From RBC101 sp052387735 (GTDB lineage Bacteria; Gemmatimonadota; Gemmatimonadetes; Gemmatimonadales; Gemmatimonadaceae): a stretch of 64,000 nt of DNA. A program made the translations under genes and the position numbers. The notes under the pieces are model-generated. The model saw only the letters and a list, made by a program, of their open reading frames with translations, was not told where the DNA came from and made no database searches. How positions within the stretch are numbered: the first letter of the stretch is position 1; every line of letters begins with the position of its first letter. Shown one piece after another: positions 33,101-42,083 of this stretch. The stretch covers positions 1-64,000 of the forward strand of contig JBQTIW010000035.1 in assembly GCA_052387735.1 (NCBI GenBank), written 5' to 3'.

Positions 33101-33140
33101 AGAAAAGGCGGGGCGGCGCTCGGCCGTCCCCGCCTTTCTC
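33101..33140 (-). terminator. Intrinsic terminator of the 33152-33793 gene
   Basis: Stem AAAGGCGGGG / CCCCGCCTTT (33104-33113 and 33128-33137) is extended by an inner CGGC/GCCG with one bulged base. Read on the minus strand it is followed by TTTTCT. It lies 12-50 bp beyond the stop codon at 33152. Clear GC-rich stem plus U tract. Confidence 0.8.
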
Positions 33141-33151
33141 CCCAGGGGCGA

Positions 33152-33793
33152 CTACATCCCATTCGCGAACTTTGCGGGAAACTGTTTGGCGATCGCGTCC
33201 GCCAGCGGATCGGCGATGTTCTGCATGTGCATCGCCGCCGTGCGAAGCGCCCCGAAGCTCGCCTTCGCGTCCATCGTTGCCTGAGCATCGATCACAGCCT
33301 TGAGCGTGAGGACGTGGTCCTTCACCAGTGCGGCCACAGCATCCTTTGGCAGGTTGGGGTTTGCCGACGCGAGGAAGGCGCCGAAGTCCTGTGTGTACTG
33401 CACGAGATCGCCGACCGCTGTGTCGCTCTTGGCCCTGTTCTTCGTGGCCAGGCCCACTGTGTAGTCCACCACGAAGCCGATGTGCTTGCGCCACAGCGCC
33501 AGGAAGGCCTGCTCGGCGCCGGTGCCATAGACCGAACCGATCGCTTTGGACACGTCGACCGAGTTCATGTCGAGGGCGCCGGCCGCTGCCTCGAACTCCG
33601 CGTTACGACCGCCGAGCGCGGCGCCGGTGGCGTTGGCGGCGAGGAAGGCGTGCTCCTGCAGCAGTGTGCGCAGTGTGGCGCGCAGTGTGGACGACGCGCC
33701 GCCATGCGACATGTCCCCGTGTTGGGCCTGGCCGGTGATGGGTGAAAGAACAAGGGCGGCACTGACGCCCGCGATGCTCAGATTGCGGAACAT
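33152..33793 (-). CDS. Exported helical protein of unknown function
   Basis: 213 residues. Signal peptide FRNLSIAGVSAALVLSPITG with cleavage near QAQ-H. Just after it comes HGDMSHGG, a His/Met-rich start as in metal-handling proteins. The rest is helical: LLQEHAFLAANATGAALGGR, QAFLALWRKHIGFVVDYTVG and LVKDHVLTLKAVIDAQATMD. The helices carry regularly spaced histidines (QEH, WRKH, VKDH, AAMH) that could ligate metal in a four-helix bundle. No family recognised. AGGAG from a CGTTAGGAG word provides its ribosome site. It is 13 bp downstream of the cupredoxin gene and ends at a terminator, so the pair is an operon. Confidence 0.72.
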   Translation of the reverse strand: MFRNLSIAGVSAALVLSPITGQAQHGDMSHGGASSTLRATLRTLLQEHAFLAANATGAALGGRNAEFEAAAGALDMNSVDVSKAIGSVYGTGAEQAFLALWRKHIGFVVDYTVGLATKNRAKSDTAVGDLVQYTQDFGAFLASANPNLPKDAVAALVKDHVLTLKAVIDAQATMDAKASFGALRTAAMHMQNIADPLADAIAKQFPAKFANGM

Positions 33794-33806
33794 TTGGACT
33801 GATCTC

Positions 33807-34145
33807 CTAACGAGTTGAGGATACGATGACCGTGCCCCGCATGAACTGGTGCCGGTCGCAGAAGTAGGTGTGCGTGCCCGCCCGGTCGAACCGTTTCGTC
33901 GCCGACCTGCCCGCGTCCCTCAGCACGTGGTTCCACGCCGCTGTCCTGGCCTGGGGCGTGCCGCCGGTGACGGTATGCTCGACCTGGTCACGGTTCACCC
34001 AGGTGACCGCGGTACCGACCGCGACACGAGTGGTGTCTGGCGAGAACTGGAAGGTCTTCAGTTCTACGGTGACCGCTCGGTCGGAAAACGACGGCAAGGT
34101 CTGGATGCCAGCGGCAGCGGCGATGGCAAGGATCAGGGAGCGCAT
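33807..34145 (-). CDS. Cupredoxin (plastocyanin-like) exported protein
   Basis: 112 residues from ATG 34143-34145 (RSLILAIAAAAGIQTLPSFS, signal peptide). The plastocyanin/azurin-like fold is recognised from VELKTFQFSPDTTRVAVGTA, VTWVNRDQVEHTVTGGTP with the first Cu ligand His, and THTYFCDRHQFMRGTVIV with Cys, His and Met ligands. A type-1 copper site is therefore complete (His, Cys, His, Met). It should carry electrons or bind copper in the periplasm. Operon partner is the helical exported protein downstream. Divergent from a metallo-beta-lactamase-fold lipoprotein. Confidence 0.85.
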   Translation of the reverse strand: MRSLILAIAAAAGIQTLPSFSDRAVTVELKTFQFSPDTTRVAVGTAVTWVNRDQVEHTVTGGTPQARTAAWNHVLRDAGRSATKRFDRAGTHTYFCDRHQFMRGTVIVSSTR

Positions 34146-34295
34146 AACGAGCGAGTTGAGGCGTGTCCACGGACGGGCGAACACACCCTGATTACGCCGC
34201 CGGAGACTGTCCGGATTGCCGCTGCGAGGTTCTCGGGGACTGGTGGATCGTCGCGCCGATGGTGATTGTCATCGCGCCCTGTGTGGAGAACGGCG

Positions 34296-35147
34296 ATGAG
34301 AGCTCGTGCGTCACGCTGGATACCCGCCCTGATGCTGGCTGTCGGATGCATCGGCACGAGCGCACGCTCGGGACCGGAGGCGACGTGGGAAGCGCATGCC
34401 GTTCGGTTCGCCACGATTCCAGGCTTCCGTGTGCGGTCGCTCATTCCGGGTGTGGACAGCGCTCGGCGCCTGGACATCGCCATGATGGTCTGGCCGCTCG
34501 TCGCGCCTAACGGTGACATCGTCCTGGTGGACGCGGGCTTCACGCGCCAGAAGTTCATCACCCAATGGAAACCTGCCGACTATGTCATGCCCGATTCGGC
34601 CCTCAGGCGCGGCGGGTTCGACCCGGCGCGGGTCACCGACATCGTGATCTCCCACATCCATTGGGATCACGCCGACGGCGTCGAGCGCTTTCCGGGAGCG
34701 CGCATCTGGCTCCAGCGCGAGGAGTTCGAGCACTACGTGGGAGCCACCGGCGAAGCGAAGCAGACTGCGATCGATCCCGAGGTCGCTGCGATGTACCGGC
34801 AGCTGTTCACCGCTGGTCGCATTCGACTCGCCGAGGGTGACAGCGCCGAGATCCGGCCCGGCATCCGCGTGCACACCGGTGGCAAGCACACGTTCGCATC
34901 GCAGTTCGTCTCGGCCCGCACGCGCGGGGGCACCGTGGTCATCGCGTCGGACAACGCGTACCTCTACGAGAACCTCGAGCGGCAGCGTCCGATCGCGCAG
35001 ACGCTGGACTCGCTGTCGAACCTTTCGGCCCAGCGCCGCATGCGGGCGATCGCCGCGCGCCCTGAGTGGGTGATCCCGGGACACGACCCCGCGGTATTCG
35101 CGCGCTTCCCCGTCACGCCGGCGGGTGTAGCGACCATCAGAGACTAG
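34296..35147 (+). CDS. Metallo-beta-lactamase-fold hydrolase, putative lipoprotein (lactonase-like)
   Basis: 283 residues from ATG 34296; an earlier in-frame ATG at 34266 would add ten residues. Signal region RARASRWIPALMLAVGCIGT has the lipobox A-V-G-C. The MBL motif HIHWDHADG (HxHxDH) is at about residue 118, followed by GAGGKHTFASQF-like GGKHT, IASDNAYLYENL and final IPGHDPAVF, the ligands expected for the di-zinc site. Layout (DAGFTRQKF...ISHIHWDHADG) is that of N-acyl-homoserine lactonase-like enzymes, but many substrates are possible. Divergent from the cupredoxin gene, convergent with the next. Confidence 0.85.
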   Translation: MRARASRWIPALMLAVGCIGTSARSGPEATWEAHAVRFATIPGFRVRSLIPGVDSARRLDIAMMVWPLVAPNGDIVLVDAGFTRQKFITQWKPADYVMPDSALRRGGFDPARVTDIVISHIHWDHADGVERFPGARIWLQREEFEHYVGATGEAKQTAIDPEVAAMYRQLFTAGRIRLAEGDSAEIRPGIRVHTGGKHTFASQFVSARTRGGTVVIASDNAYLYENLERQRPIAQTLDSLSNLSAQRRMRAIAARPEWVIPGHDPAVFARFPVTPAGVATIRD

Positions 35148-35151
35148 GCGT

Positions 35152-36852
35152 TCACGACCTTCGCATTCGCTCCAGCTCGCGAACCACGCTCTCCGGCCCG
35201 ACGCGACGCCCGAGGAACTGCTCCAACACTTCGCGCGATGGCTTCGACTGACCGAACTGATAGAGCGCATCGCTGAGCCAGTCGTACAGCGTTGCACCAC
35301 TGGTGGTGAACCCGCCGCGCTTCGCGCGCACACGTTCCCGCACATCGGCCGCGACCATCGCGCCTAACGCATAGTTCATCAGGTAGCCGGGACTCGACAC
35401 CAGCTGACCTCGCATCGCCCACCACGACCACTCGGGATGCGGTGCAATGCGCAGATACGTCCTGGTGATGTCGGTCCAGGTGACGTTCGGGTCCCGCCCG
35501 GGATCCTGGTGCATCCGCAGCTCGAACAAGGCCCACGCCACGTCCATCATCACGGCGCTGTACCGTTCGCGGAGCGACTCGGCCGTCGTCACGGAATCGC
35601 CAAGGTACTTCTGTTGCCAGATTCCCTCGTAGGCTTCCCCTGCCGGGACGTCGGCCAGCCCCTCGGTGAATGGATCGCTGTCGGGCCAGTCGGCAAAGGC
35701 CGGTCGCGTGTCGACAGCGCCGATGTGAATCGCGTGCCCGGACTCGTGCAGAAGCTCGACCAGGCTCCCCAGTCCGCCCTCACGATACGTGGCGAACACC
35801 CAGGGATCGGCGCCTCGCGGCCCGTCGCGGGTGCGGCGCGGTAGCCCGCCGAACTGCGTGAATGCGACGGGGGTCTTTCCCTCCCGCGGCACCAGGTCGT
35901 AGCGGACGCCCAACGTGCGCGGCGATGCGCCGAAGGCTGCGAAATACGTCTCGTTGATCCGCTCCAGCTCCCCCAGCGGTATACGGTTCGACAGACGCCG
36001 ACTGGCCGATTCGTTCTCGTAATACCAGTCCCACGGCTCGGTGAGGTCGTCGGACATCTGCCGGCGCCACGCATCCAGCATCGCGATGAGGACCCGTTCT
36101 ACGGACAACGGATCCAGCCCTAACGAGCGTGCCGCGGCATCGACCGGCGAGCCGGATCGCCGCCACTGGTCGGCACTCAGGCGCACCAGCTCGCGGTAGG
36201 GACTTGCCGGCATGTTCGACCCGTTCACACTCTCCCACACCGGTCGCAGCGAGAGAAACAGCGCACGTCGTTTGGCCGCTGAGGGCTCGGTCCCCAGCCG
36301 CGACAGAACGGTCAGACGGTCAACCGTATCAGTCGAGGTGACCACATGCGTCGCCTGGTAGCCGTAGCAGGCATAGACTGGATCGGACAGGGCGCTGAAT
36401 CCTGACTGCGCGGCATCGGCGACGCTGTAGTTGCAGACGCGGTGCTCGCGGCGATGCTGCCGGGAGGAAACGGGAGCCAGGTTGGCCCGCATCACCGTGA
36501 TGGCCCGCTGGTCCTCTGCGCCAAAGCGAGCGGAGTCCAGAGCGTCCAGCCGTTCAATGGCGCGCTCCCGCAGCGCTTCGTAGCTGCGCACCAGCTCCTC
36601 CAGCGGGATGCCCCGGGTACTGCGGCCGGTGCCATTCGCCTCCGTCACCGCGACCTGGAAGTACAGGTCCCGGGCGTCCCCATAGAGCGACTCCGCTTCG
36701 GCGAGTCGTTGGGCGGGAGTCGCCTCCGTAGGGGGCTGGATGTACTGGATGCAGCTTGTGAGAAGGGCGACAAGGACGAGGCGGGCAGCAGTGCCGGGCA
36801 CCCGGTCTCCCCATCCCTGACCCGCTCGTGGCCTGGCGTCTGTAGCTTTCAC
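35152..36852 (-). CDS. Lipoprotein M3-like zinc peptidase
   Basis: 566 residues. GTG 36850-36852 is chosen because GGAGGAG lies six bases upstream and it places a lipoprotein signal (RLVLVALLTSCIQYI, lipobox L-L-T-S-C) about 30 residues in. The zinc site is SLVELLHESGHAIHIG (HExxH) at about residue 388. Downstream EGLADVPAGEAYEGIWQQKY supplies the expected Glu ligand region. The C-terminal helices are typical of gluzincins of the M3/M2 group. It should be anchored at the outer leaflet of the inner membrane or in the outer membrane and cut peptides in the periplasm. A CGTTAGG copy encodes Leu-Gly in YALGAMV. Divergent from the acyl-CoA dehydrogenase gene across 61 bp. Confidence 0.85.
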   Translation of the reverse strand: MKATDARPRAGQGWGDRVPGTAARLVLVALLTSCIQYIQPPTEATPAQRLAEAESLYGDARDLYFQVAVTEANGTGRSTRGIPLEELVRSYEALRERAIERLDALDSARFGAEDQRAITVMRANLAPVSSRQHRREHRVCNYSVADAAQSGFSALSDPVYACYGYQATHVVTSTDTVDRLTVLSRLGTEPSAAKRRALFLSLRPVWESVNGSNMPASPYRELVRLSADQWRRSGSPVDAAARSLGLDPLSVERVLIAMLDAWRRQMSDDLTEPWDWYYENESASRRLSNRIPLGELERINETYFAAFGASPRTLGVRYDLVPREGKTPVAFTQFGGLPRRTRDGPRGADPWVFATYREGGLGSLVELLHESGHAIHIGAVDTRPAFADWPDSDPFTEGLADVPAGEAYEGIWQQKYLGDSVTTAESLRERYSAVMMDVAWALFELRMHQDPGRDPNVTWTDITRTYLRIAPHPEWSWWAMRGQLVSSPGYLMNYALGAMVAADVRERVRAKRGGFTTSGATLYDWLSDALYQFGQSKPSREVLEQFLGRRVGPESVVRELERMRRS

Positions 36853-36913
36853 ACCGATCTCCTCCGCTTCATCAAGAACGCTGCAACACACGGTACACCT
36901 ACTCCGACTCCCC

Positions 36914-38707
36914 GTGCCGACGTTTCACGCCCCCACCCAGGACTACCGGTTTCTCTTGACGGAAGTGTTCGACCTCCAACGTCTGTCGACGTACCCTGGT
37001 TACGAGGAGGCGACTTCCGATCTGCTGGTATCTGTGCTCGAGGAGGCGGGCGCGTTGTGCGAGGAACTGCTGTTCCCGCTCAACATGGCGGGTGACGCGG
37101 AAGGGTGCACCTGGGACAACGGCACGGTGCGGACGCCAACGGGCTTCCGCGAGGCCTTCCGGCAGTACGCAGCCGGTGGATGGATCGGCCTTTCGAGCGA
37201 TCCCGCGTACGGCGGGCAGGGCTTGCCCATCGTGATGCGTTATGTCATCGATGAAATGGTGTGCGCAGCCAACCTCTCGTTCGCCATGTATCCCGGTCTC
37301 ACGCAGGGCGCGCTCGAGGCGATCCACACGCACGGCACCGAGGACCTCCACGCGAAGTTCTTGCCGAAGATGACCACCGGCGAGTGGACGGGGACGATGT
37401 GCCTCACCGAAGCGCATGCGGGGACGGACCTCGGGATGATCCGTACGCGCGCCCAACCGATGGACGATGGGAGCTGCAGCATTTCCGGCACGAAGATCTT
37501 CATCACGGCCGGCGAGCACGATCTGGCGAAGAACATCATTCACCTCGTCCTTGCCAAACTGCCCGATGCACCGGCCGGATCGCGCGGGATATCCATGTTC
37601 CTCGTGCCCAAGTTCCTGGTCAACGCCGATGGTTCGTTAGGCCCGCGCAACGGCGTGACCTGCGGTTCGATCGAACACAAGATGGGCATCAAGGGATCCG
37701 CGACGTGCGTCATCAACTTCGACAACGCCAAGGGATGGCTGGTGGGCGAGGCGCACAAGGGCCTGCGCGCGATGTTCACGATGATGAACGGTGCGCGGCT
37801 CGGCGTCGGACTGCAGGGGCTGGGACTCGCCCACGCGAGCTATCAGAGCGCAGTGGCCTACGCGCGCGAGCGGCTGCAGGGGCGCGCCCTGTCCGGACCG
37901 AAGAACGCCGGCGGGCCGGCCGACCCGATCATCGAACACGCGGACATTCGGCGCGGCCTGCTGGCCATGCGCGCGTTCATCGAAGGGGCGCGTGCGCTGG
38001 CAGTGTTCTGCGCGCTGCAACTCGACGATGAACACATGCATCCCGACGCCAGCGTGCGCGAGCAGGCGGCGGATCTGGTGGCACTGCTCACGCCCATCAT
38101 CAAAGCCTTGTTTACGGACCTCGGATTCGAAAGCACCAACATCGGCATGCAGACGTTAGGTGGACACGGCTACATCCGCGAATACGGAATGGAGCAATAC
38201 GTGCGCGATGCGCGCATCGGGCAGATCTACGAGGGTACCAATCACGTGCAGGCGTTGGACCTGGTCGGGCGCAAACTGGGTGAGGGCAACGGGAGACTCC
38301 TCACACGGTATCTGGGGATCGTCGGCGGCGAGCTGGCGGCCGCGCGCTCGGTGCACGGCCTGGAAGAACACACCGCGACGCTCGCCGAGGCCGTCCAACG
38401 GCTGGAGCGTTCGACGCTGCAGATCGCGCAGCGGGCATTGAAGTCACCCGACGAAGTCGGAGCCGCGGCATCGGAGTACTTGCGGATGTTCGGCTTCGTC
38501 GCACTGGGCCACATGTGGTTGCGGATGGCGCGCATCGCCGGCGAGCGCGCGCGATCCGGCGGCGCCCTGTCTGCCGACTTCTATCAGGCAAGGCTGGGCG
38601 TGGCCAGGTACTACTTCCAGCGTGTCATGCCGCAGACCGTGGCACTCGCCGCTGCGATCGAGGCGGGTGCTTCGCCGGTAGTGGACTTCCCGACCAGCTG
38701 GTTCTAG
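36914..38707 (+). CDS. Acyl-CoA dehydrogenase (long form with C-terminal extension)
   Basis: 597 residues from GTG 36914. It has the acyl-CoA dehydrogenase domains in order. The N-terminal helical domain (YRFLLTEVFDLQRLSTYPGY...GGQGLPIVMRYVIDEM) comes first. The beta domain follows with MCLTEAHAGTDLGMIRTRAQ and KIFITAGEHD. The C-terminal helical domain has ARERLQGRALSG and GGHGYIREYGMEQYVRDARI, with Glu in the catalytic YEGTNHVQALDLVGRK region. A final ~110-residue domain is found in the FadE-like/AidB-like long group. It oxidises fatty acyl-CoA with FAD. No other beta-oxidation gene is near. Two CGTTAGG copies encode Leu-Gly (GSLGP, QTLGGHG). Confidence 0.93.
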   Translation: MPTFHAPTQDYRFLLTEVFDLQRLSTYPGYEEATSDLLVSVLEEAGALCEELLFPLNMAGDAEGCTWDNGTVRTPTGFREAFRQYAAGGWIGLSSDPAYGGQGLPIVMRYVIDEMVCAANLSFAMYPGLTQGALEAIHTHGTEDLHAKFLPKMTTGEWTGTMCLTEAHAGTDLGMIRTRAQPMDDGSCSISGTKIFITAGEHDLAKNIIHLVLAKLPDAPAGSRGISMFLVPKFLVNADGSLGPRNGVTCGSIEHKMGIKGSATCVINFDNAKGWLVGEAHKGLRAMFTMMNGARLGVGLQGLGLAHASYQSAVAYARERLQGRALSGPKNAGGPADPIIEHADIRRGLLAMRAFIEGARALAVFCALQLDDEHMHPDASVREQAADLVALLTPIIKALFTDLGFESTNIGMQTLGGHGYIREYGMEQYVRDARIGQIYEGTNHVQALDLVGRKLGEGNGRLLTRYLGIVGGELAAARSVHGLEEHTATLAEAVQRLERSTLQIAQRALKSPDEVGAAASEYLRMFGFVALGHMWLRMARIAGERARSGGALSADFYQARLGVARYYFQRVMPQTVALAAAIEAGASPVVDFPTSWF

Positions 38708-38990
38708 GCGGCGTCGCGAGCGGAAATACCTGCCGCGCTCGATGTGAAGCGGCTCATCCACGCTGAGCACGCGTGCGTCGGCGCTGTGTACGCGGCGTTG
38801 GCCGGGGGGACGCCGTTGCACGGCTCGCTCTGACGTCGTAAGTTGGCCCGCCGGCCGCCACGGCATGCCGAAGGCGAGTGGACGTGAACCGTTCAGCCCT
38901 TCCGTTCCGGCTCCGTCGCGCAAAGCGCGGCGCCATCCGCCGCACCGCGTGGTCTGTGCCAGCACCTTCCCCCTCCTCCCAGAGAGCACG
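38708..38990. promoter_or_regulatory. Non-coding leader upstream of the susC-like gene
   Basis: 283 bp without a convincing gene. A weak promoter-like pair TTGCAC (38816-38821) and TAAGTT (38839-38844) is spaced by 17 bp. The rest is GC-rich leader ending in CCTCCTCCCAGAGAGCACG before the ATG. The promoter call is tentative. Confidence 0.3.
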
Positions 38991-41900
38991 ATGCGATTGA
39001 GACTCGTAAGGGCCGCCGGAACCGTGGTTGTGTTCGCGGTGCTCGTCCTCCTCGCACCCGAGAGGTTGGCGGCACAAACCACTGGGACCGTCCAGGGTCG
39101 GGTCGTCGAGACGGGCTCGCAACAACCCGTCGGAGATGTCCAGGTCAGTGTGGTTGGCACGACACTCGGCGGTCTGACGAACGCAGCCGGCGAATACACG
39201 GTGGCAAACGTTCCTGTCGGTGCGCAGCAGGTACGTGTGCGGCGGTTGGGCTTCCGCGCCGCAGATCAGAGCATCACCGTGGCCAGCGGAACGGTTGTGC
39301 GCGCGGACTTCACCATCGCGCCGTCGGCCGCGCAACTCGAGCAGGTCGTCGTCACCGGTACCACCGGCGCGGTTGAGCGGCGCACGGTTGGCAATTCCAT
39401 CACGCAAGTCGCCGTTGCCGAGCTGACCGAACGGAATTCGATCATGTCGGTTTCCGAGATTCTGCAGGGCAAGAGCCCGGGAGTCACGATTCTCCCCGGC
39501 TCAGGGGCCGCTGGCACTGCGGGCGAAATCCGTATTCGCGGCGCTGGCTCGATCAACGGGTATCAGCCCGTGGTCTTCATCGACGGGATCCGCTACAACA
39601 TCGCTGACCTCGGCGGCTTCAGCGCGACCGGCGGGGGCACGCTGGGACTCGCACAGTCGTCGCAGGTGACATCCGCGCTCAACTGGCTCAACCCGAACGA
39701 CATCGAGTCGATCGAAGTCATCAAGGGGCCGGCGGCATCCACGTTATATGGCGCCGAGGCCGCGAACGGCGTGATTCAAATCATCACGAAAAAGGGCTCG
39801 CGGGGACAGCAATCTTTGCGTTGGGGCTTTCGCGCCGAGCGCGGACAGAACGAGTGGAGGCTGTCCCCGGCCGACAATTACACGACCTGCGACGCCGTGA
39901 AGCAGGCGGCGACGGTTTCGGCAGCCGACCCGCGGCCTCTGTGGCCGGGGTGCCAGGGGAAGCCAGTCAACACGATCATCACCGGGAATCCCATGATGGA
40001 CGACCCACGCGCACTGCGTGTGGGCGATCTGACGCGGCTCTCCATGACCGTTCGAGGCGGCGGCGATCGCTACTCGCTGTATCTCTCGGGCGACCGCGAC
40101 ATCGATCAGGGTGTGTTCTTCAACAACGATGTGAATCGCACGTCGGTGCGCAGCAACTTTTCGTTCAACCCGAATGACAAGACGGATTTTTCGCTCACGA
40201 CGAACTGGCAAAACGGCCGCATCCGGCTGCCGATTCAGGACGAGTCGGCGAACGGGCTCCTCCTGAGCGCTTTGCGCGGATTCCCTGGACGTGTGTCGTT
40301 GCTCGGGACTGGTAACGAGGGGTGGCGTACGATCGCCCCCGAACAGGCGAACCTCTATCGCAACTTCACGAGCTCGAGCCGGCTCACGATCGGCGCCACA
40401 GCGAACTACCGGCCGTTCTCATGGTTCCGCAATCGGGCGACGATCGGGATCGACAACACGACGACACAGGCGCAGCTGCTTTTCCTGCCCACTGAGATTT
40501 CGGCCGCACAGGACGCCGATGCGGCCGCGGGTGCCAATTTGCGGCGCACGCCGACGGCGCGCCTGACGACGCTGAACTACAACGGGGATCTCGATTGGCG
40601 GATCCGTACCGACCTTCAGTCGACGACATCGTTCGGCGCACAGGTGGTCAGCGACGAGCGGAGACGCCTGGATGCGACAGGGATCGGTCTCGGTGCACCC
40701 GATGTGACCCTGGTCAATCTCGCCCAACGCACCACGGGCGGAGAGACGTTCAGCGAAGACAACTCCGTTGGTTACTACGTGCAGCAAGCGCTCCACTGGA
40801 AGGAGCGGCTGTACCTGACCGGTGCCGTGAGAGCAGACGACCATTCGTCGTTCGGCGAGAACTTCGACATCATTGTCTACCCGAAGGTGTCGGTCTCGTA
40901 CATCATCTCGGACGAGCCGGCGGCGAAGGGGCTGATGACCGCGTTACGCCTGAACAGCCTCAAACTGCGCGGTGCGTGGGGGCAGGCCGGGCGCGCCCCG
41001 TCGGCCTACTCGGCGCCGCAAACGTACACGGTCGATCGCGTCACGCTGGGGACGGCCACCGGTTCTGCGGCGCGCACGGCTTCGATCGGCAATCCGGACC
41101 TCAAGCCGGAAAAGGGTCAGGAGATCGAGCTCGGCTTCGAGGCGAGCGGGTTTGGCGACCGCATCGGCGCTGACGTCACGTACTACAACAAGAAGACGAG
41201 CGACATGCTGCAGTCCATCTCGGTCGCGCCGTCGACGGGATTCATCAGCACGCGGCTGACGAATCTCGGTGAGGTCACGAACAAGGGCGTCGAACTGTCG
41301 CTGTTCGGGACGCCCGTCGATCTGCTCAACGTGAGATGGGAGACTCGGCTCAACTTGTCGACCAACTCCAACGAGCTGTTGAGCTTTGGCATCCCCGGCA
41401 AGATCCTCGAGACGCCTGGCGGTCAAGCCTATGGTGCCGTACAGCAGCACCGGCCCGGGTATCCGCTTGGCGGATTCTGGGTGACACCGCCACAGCGCGG
41501 GCCCGATGGGGCGGCCCTTCTCACACCGGCCGGGGCCGCGATCTTCAACCCAGGCGACTCGGCGCGCCGCTACATCGGACCGTCGACGCCCACGCGCGAG
41601 ATCGGCTTCTCGAACACGGTCACGCTCTTCAAATACTTCCGCTTGTACGGCCTCTTCGACTACAAGGGCGGCAACTACGTGTTCAACCTGCAGGAGCGGA
41701 ACCGCTGCCAGGGGAGTGACAACTGTTGGCGTACCAACAATCCCCGAGCGCGTTTTCCGCAGACGGCCGCCGATTCAATCCTCTTCAAGGAGCTTGCGGT
41801 CTACCGCAACGCCTCGACATCACCGGAATGGATCCAGAAGGGTGATTTCATCAAGCTGCGTGAGATCTCTCTGACGTTCGATGCGCCGCGGCGCGTGGCC

Positions 41901-42083
41901 GCACGCATGAAGGCCCAGTCGCTGAGCTTCATATTCTCCGGTCGCAATCTCGCCTTGTGGAGCGACTATGAAGGCATCGACCCGGAAGTCAATTCCTACG
42001 GCGGCCGCAACTTTGTCCGCATCGACGCCTACGCCGCGCCGATGATGCGGCGCCTGTCGGCGGCGATCAACCTCCAGTACTGA
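38991..42083 (+). CDS. SusC/RagA-type TonB-dependent outer-membrane transporter
   Basis: 1030 residues from ATG 38991 (signal peptide RLRLVRAAGTVVVFAVLVLL...RLAAQ). Domain order: carboxypeptidase-regulatory-like domain (GTVQGRVVETGSQQPVGDVQ) about 30-105, plug with ILQGKSPGVTILPGSGAAGT and IRIRGAGSINGYQPVVFIDG at about 160-200, and TonB-plug end ESIEVIKGPAASTLYGAEAA. A beta-barrel of ~800 residues ends in AINLQY, with the terminal aromatic needed for assembly. It imports a large nutrient, often glycan or peptide, with the SusD partner that follows (stop and start overlap as TGATG). No copy of the CGTTAGG word occurs within this gene. Confidence 0.95.
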   Translation: MRLRLVRAAGTVVVFAVLVLLAPERLAAQTTGTVQGRVVETGSQQPVGDVQVSVVGTTLGGLTNAAGEYTVANVPVGAQQVRVRRLGFRAADQSITVASGTVVRADFTIAPSAAQLEQVVVTGTTGAVERRTVGNSITQVAVAELTERNSIMSVSEILQGKSPGVTILPGSGAAGTAGEIRIRGAGSINGYQPVVFIDGIRYNIADLGGFSATGGGTLGLAQSSQVTSALNWLNPNDIESIEVIKGPAASTLYGAEAANGVIQIITKKGSRGQQSLRWGFRAERGQNEWRLSPADNYTTCDAVKQAATVSAADPRPLWPGCQGKPVNTIITGNPMMDDPRALRVGDLTRLSMTVRGGGDRYSLYLSGDRDIDQGVFFNNDVNRTSVRSNFSFNPNDKTDFSLTTNWQNGRIRLPIQDESANGLLLSALRGFPGRVSLLGTGNEGWRTIAPEQANLYRNFTSSSRLTIGATANYRPFSWFRNRATIGIDNTTTQAQLLFLPTEISAAQDADAAAGANLRRTPTARLTTLNYNGDLDWRIRTDLQSTTSFGAQVVSDERRRLDATGIGLGAPDVTLVNLAQRTTGGETFSEDNSVGYYVQQALHWKERLYLTGAVRADDHSSFGENFDIIVYPKVSVSYIISDEPAAKGLMTALRLNSLKLRGAWGQAGRAPSAYSAPQTYTVDRVTLGTATGSAARTASIGNPDLKPEKGQEIELGFEASGFGDRIGADVTYYNKKTSDMLQSISVAPSTGFISTRLTNLGEVTNKGVELSLFGTPVDLLNVRWETRLNLSTNSNELLSFGIPGKILETPGGQAYGAVQQHRPGYPLGGFWVTPPQRGPDGAALLTPAGAAIFNPGDSARRYIGPSTPTREIGFSNTVTLFKYFRLYGLFDYKGGNYVFNLQERNRCQGSDNCWRTNNPRARFPQTAADSILFKELAVYRNASTSPEWIQKGDFIKLREISLTFDAPRRVAARMKAQSLSFIFSGRNLALWSDYEGIDPEVNSYGGRNFVRIDAYAAPMMRRLSAAINLQY

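Noticed and set aside
34163..34510. Plus-strand frame beginning STDGRTHPDYAAGDCPDCRC in the divergent region before the MBL gene
   Set aside because: It runs into the MBL gene in another frame and its later part is low-complexity; the MBL lipoprotein reading explains that region better.
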